NCBI GenBank assembly: GCA_003131985.1
Contig: PKWH01000175.1
Coordinates: 20,122-33,522, forward strand
Reading direction: 5' to 3'
DNA from: Acidobacteriota bacterium
GTDB lineage: Bacteria > Acidobacteriota > Terriglobia > Acidiferrales > UBA7541
Length of the DNA stretch: 13,401 nucleotides
The notes beneath the pieces were generated by a model. The model was not told the DNA's origin. It ran no database searches and was given only the letters and a program-made list of their open reading frames with translations. Numbering within the stretch: the first letter of the stretch is position 1; every line of letters starts with the position of its first letter. This document shows, piece after piece, positions 5,517-13,401 of the stretch. A program made the translations under genes and the position numbers.

Positions 5517-8500
5517 TTTTTCCTCCGCAGGGAATTTCGCGAGCGGACTCTTCGCTTTGCCTTTACTTTCTTTTTTCTTTGCGCAATTGCCTGGAGCGCC
5601 AAAAGAAACGCCGCAATCTGCTTTTCCAACGTGCGGCATTGTTCACGCGCGCCGTCGAGTTTACCCTCTCGAGCCAATTTTTCAACCTCTCGAGCGCTCT
5701 CGAAAGCGGCGGAAACGCCAAAATTCCCTATGGAGCCCTTCAACGCGTGCGCCGCGTCGGCTAAAGCGGCGGCATTCCGCACTCTGATAGCGCTTCTGAT
5801 CCGCACCATCATGCGGGGACAATCCTCGCAAAACGCAGTGACCAGCGTGAGTACCAGCTTCCGGTCGCCGTTGAATCGCGCCAAAAGCGTCGATTCATCC
5901 GCCGTGCGTTCCGAGTTCGAGATCCCCGGATCGTCTTTGTGCCCCGGCAACGCCGCCCGTTCCACGGTCTGCAGAAATATTTTAGGATCCAGCGGCTTTG
6001 CCAAGTATCCGTCCATCCCAGCTTCCAGGCAGCGCTCGCGATCGCCTTGCATGGCGTGCGCTGTCATCGCGACAATGGGCAGATGCGCGCCCGTGGATTT
6101 CTCTTTTTCGCGAATCGCTCGCGTGGCCTCCAGGCCGCCCATCTCCGGCATTTGCACGTCCATCAAAACCAGATCGAATGTGTGTTTTTCGATTGCGGCC
6201 AGAGCTTCGCGTCCATTTTCCGCGACCATCGCGGAATGGCCGCGCCGTTCAAGAAGGTGCAGCGCAAGTTGCTGGTTCACCGGATTATCTTCCGCCACAA
6301 GAATCTGCAATGCGCGAGTTGCCCCTAACGCTCTCTCGCGCAGAGCCGAAGGTCGGGTCTTGGCATGCACCGGAACGTGAAGCGCGGTTACGATCGCGTC
6401 CCACAGTTCAGATTGTTTCACCGGCTTTGTCAGCGCAGCGGCCGCCCCCAGAGTCTTGGCTCGGCTCAGGTCCTCGCGTTTCCCGGCGGAGGTGAGCAGG
6501 ATGACTGTTGCGTGCCGAAGGTGCGGATCCTTTTTCACTCGCGCGGCGACTTCGAATCCATCCATTTCCGGCATATGCGCGTCCAGCAGCACTACGCGAA
6601 ACGGATTTCCATCCATTCGCGCGCGTTTCATCGCCTTCAGGGCGGCTGCTCCGCTTGCAGCAGCCACCGGCTTCATCCGCCAATTTGTGACCATCTCCTC
6701 GAGTATGCGGCGGTTTGTTGCATTGTCATCTACAACCAGGACAGGCAAATCTTGCAGCTTTAATGGCGAAGCTTCCGGAGTTTTTTCCGTCGATGGATTC
6801 TGTAAACCGAATCGCGCCGTGAAATGGAACGTGCTCCCGCGTCCCACCTGGCTCTCCACCCACACGCGGCCGCCCATTAACTCGGCCAGTTGCGCGCATA
6901 TCGCAAGCCCCAGGCCGGTGCCTCCATATTTTCGGGTGGTGGAAGTGTCGGCTTGCGCGAAAGCTTCGAAAATTCTCTTTTGTTTTTCAATCGGAATGCC
7001 AATTCCCGTATCCGTAACGGAAAAATGCAACATCACATCCGTGATTTCCCGGTTTTCCACTCCGGCGTGCAACACCACCTCCCCGCGCTCGGTGAACTTA
7101 ATAGCGTTTCCCACCAGGTTCACGATGATTCGCCCCAGCCGGCTTGGATCGCCGACAAGATCGTCAGGAATGTCCGGAGGAAAGTGCGATACCAGTTCAA
7201 GACCTTTCTCCTGCGCTCGCACGGCCAGCACTTTCATCGTATCGGCGACCGTGTCCCGCAGTTCGAATTCGACTCGATCCAATTCCTCTTTGCGAGCTTC
7301 TACTTTTGAAAAGTCCAGGATGTCGTTGATTAAGTCCAGCAGCGACGCGGCTGAGGTCTTTACCGTGCTCAGATAATCGCGCTGCTCAGCCGTCAACTTG
7401 GTTTCCAACGCAAGTTCCGTCATGCCTACGATGGCATTCATCGGCGTACGAATTTCGTGGCTCATGTTCGCAAGAAACTCGCTCTTCGCGCGGGTGGCCT
7501 CCTCCGCCTTTTTCTTGGCAATTTCGAGTTCCTTTACCAACGCGGCCAAACGCTTTGCGTCCTTCTCCTGCACGTGCCTGGCGGCTTCCAGGTAATCGGC
7601 GTAAAGCTTCAAGTCCGTTTCGGCGCGTCGCCGCTCGATGAACTGGCCGATCTGGCTGCCGATGGAATCGAACATCTCCACCAGTTCGCCTTCCAGTTTG
7701 CGGATCTCGCGGCTGAAAAATTCAACCGCGCCCAACACGCGCTCGCCCGTCCGAATGGGAAAACAAAATGCGGCGTGCAGACCTTCCGCTTCCGCCAGTG
7801 GCGCGCGCGGAAAGTTCTCGTCGTTTGGCACGTCCGGAATCCACGCAGATTGTCCGGACGCCCACACCCGTCCTGGAAGACCCCCACCTCGCTTAAAGGT
7901 GATTTGGCGAGTGGCGCTGACAAACTCACGAAATTCCACTTGCGGTAAGTGCCAGATGGCAAGGCACTGAATCGTTTCTCCGCTATCTTCCACGCCCCAA
8001 ATCGCGCCTAGTTCCCATCCCAGACCTTCGCAAATCGCTTTCAGAATTTCCGGCGACGCGATCTCCAAGGATTCAGCATCCGCCAACAGATTGGTCACGG
8101 CATAGCCGGTGGCAAGCCGGCGCTCCGTCTGTTTGCGCTGCGTGATGTCTCGCGCAACCGCGAAAATCAACCGCAGACTCTTGTTCGGAGTTGCATTCCA
8201 CAACAACCACAAGTAGGTTCCGTCCGCCGAGCGATAGCGATTCTCAAACGAAATCGTCAGCGCTCCCTGGTCCAACTTTTCTGCTTCGCGGATGCTGGCT
8301 TCGCGATCGTCTGGATGAACGAAATCTATATAGGGCCGCGAAAGCAACTCCTCGGTTGGAATACCGAGGGTCCCCTCCCACGCTGGATTGATTCGCTTGA
8401 AATATCCGTCGAAACCCGCGATGCAAAGCATATCGAGCGAGAGTGTAAAGAGCTGATCGAGCTCTTCTTCCGCGCGGCGGCGCTCTCGAATCGCCTGCGA

Positions 8501-8998
8501 TTGGTCAGAAACGCTTCGGCGGAGTTCTATCTGCGCCACCACCAACCGGCCCAGCGCTTTCAGTGCTTGTTTCTGGTCCGGCGTCAGATCCCGCGGAACG
8601 TGATCTAGCACGCACAAAGTTCCCAGCGCGTGACCTTCCTGCGTGATCAGCGGCGCGCCGGCATAGAACCGCACTTTGGGCCGGTCGGTGACCAGCGGAT
8701 TAGTTCGAAAACGCTCGTCCGCTAGCGCGTCCGGAACCACCATCACGTCCTGTTGCATAATTGCGTGCCCGCAAAACGCAATGTCCCGCGGCGTCTCCGA
8801 GTCGTCAATTCCGACTTTCGCTTTGAACCATTGCCGGTCGGCATCCACCAGGCTGACCAGGGCGATGGGTGTGCCGCAGATCATGGCCGCGAGGCGGGAG
8901 AGATCGTCGAATTCCTGTTCGGGAAATGTATCCAGAATGGCATACCGCTGGAGAGCTTCGAGTCGCGCCAATTCGTTTTCGGGTATAGGCGCTTTCAT
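5513..8998 (-). CDS. Soluble hybrid histidine kinase: GAF-PAS-GAF-HisKA-HATPase-REC-REC-HPt
   Basis: A 1161-residue phosphorelay kinase with no transmembrane segment, so a cytoplasmic sensor. Domains: GAF1 25-165, opening with the typical LxALxRYxILDTxPE lead-in; PAS 180-292; GAF2 300-458; linker helix 460-505; HisKA 505-570 with phospho-acceptor H514 (MSHEIRTPMN); HATPase 617-733 (N-box NLVGNAIKF, DTGIGIP at 663-669, GGTGLGLAI at 692-700); REC1 752-873 (D757/D758, D806, K858); REC2 898-1016 (E903/D904, D947, K1001); HPt 1040-1135 with H1084 (AHALKGSIGNFG). All phosphotransfer residues are present, allowing H514 to D806/D947 to H1084 transfer. The HPt could pass phosphate to the receiver encoded next. 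The last 21 residues are extremely basic (14 Lys/Arg). The input ligand is unknown. No ribosome binding site precedes ATG 8998, but the N-terminus fits the family and a promoter-like element lies upstream. Confidence 0.95.
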   Translation of the reverse strand: MKAPIPENELARLEALQRYAILDTFPEQEFDDLSRLAAMICGTPIALVSLVDADRQWFKAKVGIDDSETPRDIAFCGHAIMQQDVMVVPDALADERFRTNPLVTDRPKVRFYAGAPLITQEGHALGTLCVLDHVPRDLTPDQKQALKALGRLVVAQIELRRSVSDQSQAIRERRRAEEELDQLFTLSLDMLCIAGFDGYFKRINPAWEGTLGIPTEELLSRPYIDFVHPDDREASIREAEKLDQGALTISFENRYRSADGTYLWLLWNATPNKSLRLIFAVARDITQRKQTERRLATGYAVTNLLADAESLEIASPEILKAICEGLGWELGAIWGVEDSGETIQCLAIWHLPQVEFREFVSATRQITFKRGGGLPGRVWASGQSAWIPDVPNDENFPRAPLAEAEGLHAAFCFPIRTGERVLGAVEFFSREIRKLEGELVEMFDSIGSQIGQFIERRRAETDLKLYADYLEAARHVQEKDAKRLAALVKELEIAKKKAEEATRAKSEFLANMSHEIRTPMNAIVGMTELALETKLTAEQRDYLSTVKTSAASLLDLINDILDFSKVEARKEELDRVEFELRDTVADTMKVLAVRAQEKGLELVSHFPPDIPDDLVGDPSRLGRIIVNLVGNAIKFTERGEVVLHAGVENREITDVMLHFSVTDTGIGIPIEKQKRIFEAFAQADTSTTRKYGGTGLGLAICAQLAELMGGRVWVESQVGRGSTFHFTARFGLQNPSTEKTPEASPLKLQDLPVLVVDDNATNRRILEEMVTNWRMKPVAAASGAAALKAMKRARMDGNPFRVVLLDAHMPEMDGFEVAARVKKDPHLRHATVILLTSAGKREDLSRAKTLGAAAALTKPVKQSELWDAIVTALHVPVHAKTRPSALRERALGATRALQILVAEDNPVNQQLALHLLERRGHSAMVAENGREALAAIEKHTFDLVLMDVQMPEMGGLEATRAIREKEKSTGAHLPIVAMTAHAMQGDRERCLEAGMDGYLAKPLDPKIFLQTVERAALPGHKDDPGISNSERTADESTLLARFNGDRKLVLTLVTAFCEDCPRMMVRIRSAIRVRNAAALADAAHALKGSIGNFGVSAAFESAREVEKLAREGKLDGAREQCRTLEKQIAAFLLALQAIAQRKKKVKAKRRVRSRNSLRRKK

Positions 8999-9029
8999 GG
9001 AGGGCGATGCCGGACCAATGCAGCGAGCA

Positions 9030-9059
9030 ATCTTATGGCCGCTGGCGACGGCAAGTCAA
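9030..9059 (-). promoter_or_regulatory. Candidate sigma70-type promoter of the signalling operon
   Basis: On the minus strand, TTGACT (9054-9059, 5 of 6 consensus bases) and TAAGAT (9030-9035, 4 of 6) are spaced by 18 bases. The predicted transcript start is about 25 bases before the hybrid kinase ATG. That gives a short leader without a visible ribosome binding site. Confidence 0.45.
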
Positions 9060-9128
9060 TGCGAGCCGCGAACCTGATCTTGTTCCGTCTGCATCCACAT
9101 ATCTACGGCAGGTTGCAGAAGCCGGCGG

Positions 9129-10262
9129 CTAGCGCGCGTGCGAACGAACGCGATTTTCCTGTAGCCACTCGTCAATGCGTCCTAACGCCTTCTGCAAATG
9201 TTCGACATCGCCGCCAAAGCCGAATCGCACGAAAGACGGCATTCCCAGTTGTTCGCCGGCAACTAGAAGGACGTCCTTCTTCTCGCGCAGATCTTCCGCC
9301 ATTTGCGCGGAATTCCGTCCTCCGCGCAACCCGGCCCAGGCAATTGCGCCGGCTTTCGGCGGCACGTGCGAAAACGAGTCCGCATGATTTTCCAGCCAAG
9401 CGCGCAAAGCAGGATAGTTGCGCACCAGAATTTCTCGCGTGCGATTCAGAATCCACGCCCGGCGTTTGGGTTCCAGCGCAACCGACGCCAGCCGATCAGT
9501 CAGCATTGTTGGCGCGATGCTCGTGTAATCGTGATATCCCCACAGGCGCTCCACCATCTTCGGCGCTCCAATCACCCAACCTGTGCGCACTCCGGGCAAG
9601 CCATAGGCCTTCGAAAGCCCCGCCGTGCACAGGATGCGATCGTATCCGCCCCAAAAACTTGCGGTCGTTGCGCCATCAAATTCTGCGCCGCGATAAACTT
9701 CGTCGGCAAGAATCCAAGCGCCCACTTTTTCCGCCGCAGCCACGATCGCTTGGCGCTCCTCTTTTCGCAAAACGGATCCGGTTGGATTGCTCGGATTGCA
9801 AATAGCTACTAGTTTCGTCTTTGGCCCGATTAGCCGGGGCAGCTCGCTGATATCGATTCCCCACTGAAGTTCCTCGCGCAGCCACAGAGGTTTTACCGTC
9901 GCGCCGAACGACCGCGCTAGCCCCGCTATCTGCATGTAATTCGGCATCATGAAAACGACTTCATCGCCGGGTTCTACAAGCGCCCAGGTGGAAATGAAAT
10001 TCGCTTCGGAGCCGCCGCAGGTAACCAGCACATTCTCGGGCGTAGCTCCCGGATACAACTCTGCGATGCGCGAGCGCAATTCTTCACCGCCATTCGTTTG
10101 CGGATAGTATTGCGGCACATCCAGAATTTTTTGCAGCACGGCGGCATCCGGCACGAGTTCCGAGGTCGTAAGCGGATGCACACCGCTCTCGGAAATATTG
10201 AATTCAACTTTATTTTCCCAGACGGACTGCCAGCGTTCGAGTTCAAAGGGCTGTATTTGCAT
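9129..10262 (-). CDS. Class I/II PLP-dependent aminotransferase
   Basis: A 377-residue fold-type I PLP enzyme. The pyridoxal lysine is K218 in TAGLSKAYGLPG. Other cofactor contacts are the NPSNPTG loop (156-162, N159) and DEVY (187-190, D187 and Y190). R346 (FVRFGFG) is placed to bind a substrate carboxylate. The length is normal for the aspartate aminotransferase superfamily. The N-terminal QPFELERWQSVWE and ESGVHPL segments are typical of a poorly characterised subgroup sometimes annotated capreomycidine-synthase-like, but the substrate cannot be read from sequence. I chose ATG 10262; the open frame reaches a TTG at 10343, which would add 27 residues unlike the family. The ribosome binding site is weak (AAAGG, 8 bases upstream). 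It diverges from the phosphoesterase operon across a 191-base gap and ends 130 bases before the hybrid kinase start; no hairpin terminator is seen after it. Confidence 0.92.
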   Translation of the reverse strand: MQIQPFELERWQSVWENKVEFNISESGVHPLTTSELVPDAAVLQKILDVPQYYPQTNGGEELRSRIAELYPGATPENVLVTCGGSEANFISTWALVEPGDEVVFMMPNYMQIAGLARSFGATVKPLWLREELQWGIDISELPRLIGPKTKLVAICNPSNPTGSVLRKEERQAIVAAAEKVGAWILADEVYRGAEFDGATTASFWGGYDRILCTAGLSKAYGLPGVRTGWVIGAPKMVERLWGYHDYTSIAPTMLTDRLASVALEPKRRAWILNRTREILVRNYPALRAWLENHADSFSHVPPKAGAIAWAGLRGGRNSAQMAEDLREKKDVLLVAGEQLGMPSFVRFGFGGDVEHLQKALGRIDEWLQENRVRSHAR

Positions 10263-10366
10263 GCCGGTTGCCTTTGCGCAAAGCCATGCGCGCGTCGCCG
10301 CTTCGGTCGCAAGAAATGTAAGCGACACCGCGCGTTCTTCCAAGCGAATTCGATATTTCTGCGATT

Positions 10367-10450
10367 GCCTCCTGCTCGCGAGAGAGAGAGAATGGCACGC
10401 GTCATCGTCTTAGTTTTGTTTAAGCGTAGTTGCAAAAATTAGCAGGAGGC
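10367..10450. repeat. Ten-base inverted repeat in divergent intergenic region
   Basis: GCCTCCTGCT (10367-10376) and AGCAGGAGGC (10441-10450) are perfect inverted copies 64 bases apart between the divergently transcribed aminotransferase and phosphoesterase genes. The right copy contains the ribosome binding site of the phosphoesterase gene. The left copy is a ribosome-binding-site-like sequence on the minus strand with no start codon at a useful distance. A short (GA)n tract lies at about 10379-10392. Confidence 0.5.
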
Positions 10451-10453
10451 TCG

Positions 10454-11578
10454 ATGAATAGGCGAGTAGCCCTCTGTGCCGTGTTGTTTGCGTTCATTTC
10501 CACGAGCGCGCTAGCTCCACAAGGCCTCGCCCAGAGTGCTACGCAGCCACCCGCGCCTGTGCCACAACAACCGAACAGTGGCAGTTGGTACTTCGGCGTT
10601 TCCGGCGATTCGCGCAATTGCGGCGACGTGGTGATGCCCGCTATTGCTGCCGGCGTCATTCAATCAGGAGCAAGCTTCTACTGGCATCTCGGCGATTTCC
10701 GGGCGATTTACGAATTCGACGAAGACATGCAGCACCAACTGGAGCACCTTGGCGCGCCGCTCAACATTATTGATTACGAACAAACCGCCTGGGACGACTT
10801 CATCCGGAACCAGATCACTCACTTCGGCGATCTTCCGGTTTTCCTGGGCATCGGCAATCATGAAACCATCCCGCCCAAGACGCGCGAGCAATATCTGATT
10901 CAGTTCGCAGACTGGCTGGATGCGCCGCAACTTCGCGAGCAGCGTCTGAAGGACGATCCTTTCTCCCACAAGCTCACCGCCTACTACCGCTGGATACAGA
11001 ACGGCGTCGATTTCATCAATCTCGACAATTCCACAGCGGATCAATTCGACGCGCTTCAGATGGCCTGGTTTGAAAAAACTCTGCAGGCCGCGGAATCCAA
11101 CTCCCAGATCCGCACGGTCGTAGTCGGAATGCACGAAGCTCTGCCCCAAAGCATTTCCGAAAATCACAGCATGAATCAGTTTTTGGCCGGCACTGAGAGC
11201 GGCCGCCGCGTTTACGTCGATCTGCTTAAGACCCAAAACCAAGCTCACAAGCGCGTTTACGTCCTTGCCAGTCATTCGCATTATTATATGGAGGGAATTT
11301 TCAATACGGAATACTGGCGCACTCACGGCGGCGTGTTGCCGGGCTGGATCGTCGGAACAGCCGGCGCGATCCGCTATGCTTTGCCGACGGATCACTCCGG
11401 CGCCCATGCGGCCGAAACGAACGTCTATGGTTTCTTGCTCGCGGAAGTGAAACCTTCAGGAGAAATTGATTTTACGTTCAAGCCGGTTCAAGAATCCGAC
11501 GTGCCGGATGCCGTCGCCGGGCGCTACAAACCAGAGTTCGTTCACTGGTGCTTCGTCGAAAATTCTGCGGCCCGCTAA
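10454..11578 (+). CDS. Secreted calcineurin-like metallophosphoesterase
   Basis: A 374-residue protein with a signal peptide (hydrophobic 5-20; cleavage near ALA 21 or LAQ 27) and a short Pro/Gln linker. Metallophosphoesterase motifs appear in the right order: GDSR (51-54, D52), LGD (79-81, D81), GIGNHE (132-137), GMHE (225-228, H227) and SHSH (273-276, H274/H276). Two motifs differ from the usual DxH and GHxH forms. The expected fold carries a two-metal centre that hydrolyses phosphate esters in the periplasm or outside the cell; the substrate is unknown. ATG 10454 is chosen because AGGAGG lies 5 bases upstream. An upstream in-frame ATG at 10430 has no such site and would spoil the signal peptide. 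The methyltransferase gene follows after 30 bases, so the two form an operon. Confidence 0.88.
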   Translation: MNRRVALCAVLFAFISTSALAPQGLAQSATQPPAPVPQQPNSGSWYFGVSGDSRNCGDVVMPAIAAGVIQSGASFYWHLGDFRAIYEFDEDMQHQLEHLGAPLNIIDYEQTAWDDFIRNQITHFGDLPVFLGIGNHETIPPKTREQYLIQFADWLDAPQLREQRLKDDPFSHKLTAYYRWIQNGVDFINLDNSTADQFDALQMAWFEKTLQAAESNSQIRTVVVGMHEALPQSISENHSMNQFLAGTESGRRVYVDLLKTQNQAHKRVYVLASHSHYYMEGIFNTEYWRTHGGVLPGWIVGTAGAIRYALPTDHSGAHAAETNVYGFLLAEVKPSGEIDFTFKPVQESDVPDAVAGRYKPEFVHWCFVENSAAR

Positions 11579-11608
11579 TATAATAAATTCAATTTCAGGA
11601 GGAACCCA

Positions 11609-12628
11609 ATGGCAGCCACTACAAATCACCCGTCACCGGGTCCGGAGCGCATCTTTGAAGTGCTCAACGCCTATCAGAAAACTGCAGCTCTGAAAACCGC
11701 GATTGAACTCGACGTTTTCACCGCGATCGGCCAGGGAACGAATAGCGCGGCTGCGCTCGCCAAGAAATGCCAGGCCTCCGAGCGTGGGATTCGCATCCTG
11801 TGCGACTTTCTCGTGGTCAATGGATTCCTCGCGAAGAACGAGCAGCGTTACGAGCTAGCGCCAGATTCAGCACTTTTTCTTAACAAGCAGTCACCCGCAT
11901 ATATCGGCTCAGCAGTTGGGTTTCTTACCCTTCCGGAATTGACGGACGCTTTCAAGGATTTGACGGCCATCGTCCGCAAGGGTGGATCTCTGGAAGATGA
12001 CGCGACTACCACCGAACCCGACAGTCCGAAATGGGTGGAGTTTGCCCGCTCCATGGCGCCATTGCAGAAGCTCGCCGCAGAAGGACTCGCGGAAACCGTT
12101 AATGCGAATGCCGGCAAGAAATGGAAAGTGCTCGACATCGCTGCTGGCCACGGAATCTACGGCGTCACGATTGCGAAACACAATCCTAACGCGGAAATTT
12201 TCGCCGTGGATTGGCCTCGCGTCCTGGATGTGGCGAAAGAGAATGCTCAAGCTGCCGGAGTCTCCGCGCGTTATCACACTTTGCCGGGAAATGCTTTTGA
12301 AGTGGAATTCGGCAAGGACTACGATTTGGTCCTGTTAACCGGATTCCTGCACCACTTCGATTCCACGGCGATTGAGACTTTGTTGCGCAAGATTCATCCT
12401 GCTCTCAAACCGGATGGCTCCGTCATCTCCGTCGAATTCGTTCCCAATGAAGACCGCGTGACGCCTCCTGCCCCTGCCGCTTTCAGCATGATCATGCTCG
12501 GTTCCACGCGAGCAGGCGATGCCTATCCATTCTCGGAATACGATCGGATGTTTCGTGCGGCAGGATTTTCTTCGAGCGAGCTGCGCCGTACGCCGGGTCC
12601 GCAGAGCTTTATCATTTCTAAGAAATAA
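11609..12628 (+). CDS. SAM-dependent O-methyltransferase-like protein (Methyltransf_2 type)
   Basis: A 339-residue protein. The N-terminal 12-95 resembles the helical dimerisation/winged-helix region of small-molecule O-methyltransferases (ALKTAIELDVFTAI, 27-40). The C-terminal half is a Rossmann-fold methyltransferase: motif I VLDIAAGHG (174-182), the acidic ribose-binding D201 in FAVDWP, YDLVLLTGFLHHFD (238-251, with H248/H249 near the usual catalytic position) and LKPDGSVISVEF (266-277). Such enzymes methylate hydroxyl groups on phenolic or polyketide-like small molecules; the substrate here is unknown. AGGAGG lies 7 bases before the ATG. It follows the secreted phosphoesterase by 30 bases and is probably cotranscribed with it, though one acts in the cytoplasm and the other outside. 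It ends 11 bases from the convergent sucA gene. Confidence 0.9.
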   Translation: MAATTNHPSPGPERIFEVLNAYQKTAALKTAIELDVFTAIGQGTNSAAALAKKCQASERGIRILCDFLVVNGFLAKNEQRYELAPDSALFLNKQSPAYIGSAVGFLTLPELTDAFKDLTAIVRKGGSLEDDATTTEPDSPKWVEFARSMAPLQKLAAEGLAETVNANAGKKWKVLDIAAGHGIYGVTIAKHNPNAEIFAVDWPRVLDVAKENAQAAGVSARYHTLPGNAFEVEFGKDYDLVLLTGFLHHFDSTAIETLLRKIHPALKPDGSVISVEFVPNEDRVTPPAPAAFSMIMLGSTRAGDAYPFSEYDRMFRAAGFSSSELRRTPGPQSFIISKK

Positions 12629-12639
12629 ATCGCAGCAGA

Positions 12640-13401
12640 CTATTTGGCAGTCGGTAGGCCGAACGCCAGAGAGATGAGCGTGTGTTGCTCCATCTCGTGC
12701 GCTTTGTGCGAGCCCGTCGCTGGGCTGGCGCTTGCAGAGCGCTTCACGGATAGCACCGCTCGCCCCCGCGCGAGACGCTCGAGGCGTGGCAGTAAGAACG
12801 CAAGCGCGCCCATGTTGGCCGGCTCTTCCTGGACCCAAACAAACTCGCGCGCGTTCGCATGGCGATCCATTTCCGCAGCCAATTCAGCCTCAGGAAATGG
12901 ATAGAGCTGCTCGAGAGTCACAATGGCCGTCGAAGTGTCTTTGCGGTTCTCTCGCGCGGCCGCGAGCTCGTACCTGATCTTGCCGCTGCAAAGCAATACG
13001 CGCGTAGCCGATCCATCACCTCCATCCGGAATCACACGCTGAAATCGAGGCGCCGCGAGATCGGCCAACGACGAACAAGCCACCGGATTGCGCAGCATGC
13101 TCTTGGGTGTAAAGACCACGAGCGGTTTGCGCCATGCTCGCAGCGCTTGCCGCCGCAGTAGATGAAAATATTGCGCCGCCGTGGAAGGCTGGCAGATTTG
13201 AATATTATCTCGCGCTGCAAGTTGCAAGAACCGCTCGATACGCGCACTCGAATGTTCCGGCCCTTGCCCTTCGTAACCGTGCGGCAGCAGCATCACAACT
13301 CCCGAAAGCAAATTCCATTTGTCTTCACCCGCGGCTACGAATTGATCGATGATGATTTCCGCGCCGTTAGCGAAATCACCGAACTGCGCTTCCCACAGCA
13401 C
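12640..13401 (-). CDS. sucA: 2-oxoglutarate dehydrogenase E1 component, C-terminal part
   Basis: The C-terminal 253 residues of the thiamine-diphosphate-dependent E1 subunit of the 2-oxoglutarate dehydrogenase complex, which decarboxylates 2-oxoglutarate and passes the succinyl group to E2 in the TCA cycle. The gene continues past the right edge; full-length proteins are about 900-950 residues, so roughly 650-700 are missing. Diagnostic segments are LWEAQFGDFANGAEIIIDQF near the edge, LPHGYEGQGPEHSSARIERF (39-58), QPSTAAQYFHLLRRQ (70-84) and KPLVVFTPKSMLR (91-103). These belong to the transketolase-like pyrimidine domain, followed by the E1 C-terminal domain to the TAG at 12640. The first visible codon is a GTG inside the gene, not a start. 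Final residues after about 225 are Ser/Ala-rich and then HKAHEMEQHTLISLAFG, typical of the E1 end. It is convergent with the methyltransferase gene. Confidence 0.96.
   Translation of the reverse strand: MLWEAQFGDFANGAEIIIDQFVAAGEDKWNLLSGVVMLLPHGYEGQGPEHSSARIERFLQLAARDNIQICQPSTAAQYFHLLRRQALRAWRKPLVVFTPKSMLRNPVACSSLADLAAPRFQRVIPDGGDGSATRVLLCSGKIRYELAAARENRKDTSTAIVTLEQLYPFPEAELAAEMDRHANAREFVWVQEEPANMGALAFLLPRLERLARGRAVLSVKRSASASPATGSHKAHEMEQHTLISLAFGLPTAK

Noticed and set aside
5517..5639. Extended start of the REC-HATPase gene at 5639
   Set aside because: The added residues lie in another frame over the kinase C-terminus, and GGAGG is placed exactly for ATG 5516.
6456..7376. Plus-strand 306-codon open frame
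   Set aside because: It lies fully opposite the HATPase and REC1 coding region of the kinase and is Ser/Arg-rich without recognisable motifs.
8753..9805. Plus-strand 350-codon open frame
   Set aside because: It crosses the start of the hybrid kinase, the promoter gap and most of the aminotransferase, has no domain-like content and is rich in Arg/Ser/Pro as expected of an antisense shadow.
10263..10343. Extended aminotransferase start at TTG 10343
   Set aside because: It would add 27 residues unlike family N-termini; ATG 10262 gives the typical start of the family.
10379..10392. (GA)n tract as a phase-variation switch
   Set aside because: It is only about six units long, outside any coding frame, and not placed between convincing -35 and -10 boxes.
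10664..11407. Minus-strand 247-codon open frame
   Set aside because: It is antisense to the phosphoesterase, whose signal peptide, ribosome binding site and motifs show the true strand.

Overview
This window looks like chromosome from a Gram-negative, moderately GC-rich bacterium. The gene types suggest Acidobacteriota: an LVIVD-type secreted protein, a PilZ-TonB fusion, a soluble hybrid kinase paired with a REC-HATPase protein, and a small basic protein. This assignment is an inference from gene content and was not tested. There are no insertion sequences, phage genes, CRISPR arrays or compositional breaks, and no stretch longer than 300 bases lacks a gene.

Layout. At 1-1930 (minus strand) two exported proteins are translationally coupled: a DUF305 metal-binding-type protein, then an LVIVD-repeat-like protein that runs off the left edge. 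A tRNA-Arg(TCG) with an encoded CCA lies at 2039-2115 (minus). A 64-residue basic helical protein with a very strong ribosome binding site and its own probable promoter follows at 2214-2408 (minus).

From 8998 down to 2483 (minus) lies a four-gene signalling block. In order of transcription it holds a 1161-residue soluble hybrid histidine kinase (GAF-PAS-GAF-HisKA-HATPase-REC-REC-HPt), a response regulator whose output is an RsbW-like ATPase, an unknown membrane-anchored protein, and a PilZ-TM-TonB_C fusion. The first two overlap by ATGA and the third follows after 24 bases, so these three are probably one transcript. The PilZ-TonB gene follows 52 bases later. A promoter-like TTGACT-18-TAAGAT lies just upstream of the kinase. 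This block is the best candidate in the window for a poorly described system: phosphorelay input, possible partner-switch output, and a c-di-GMP-type receptor tied to the envelope.

At 9129-10262 (minus) is a fold-type I PLP aminotransferase. Divergent from it (10454-12628, plus) is a two-gene operon of a secreted calcineurin-like phosphoesterase and a SAM-dependent O-methyltransferase. Convergent with that operon and running off the right edge is the C-terminal part of the 2-oxoglutarate dehydrogenase E1 component (sucA), a core TCA-cycle gene.
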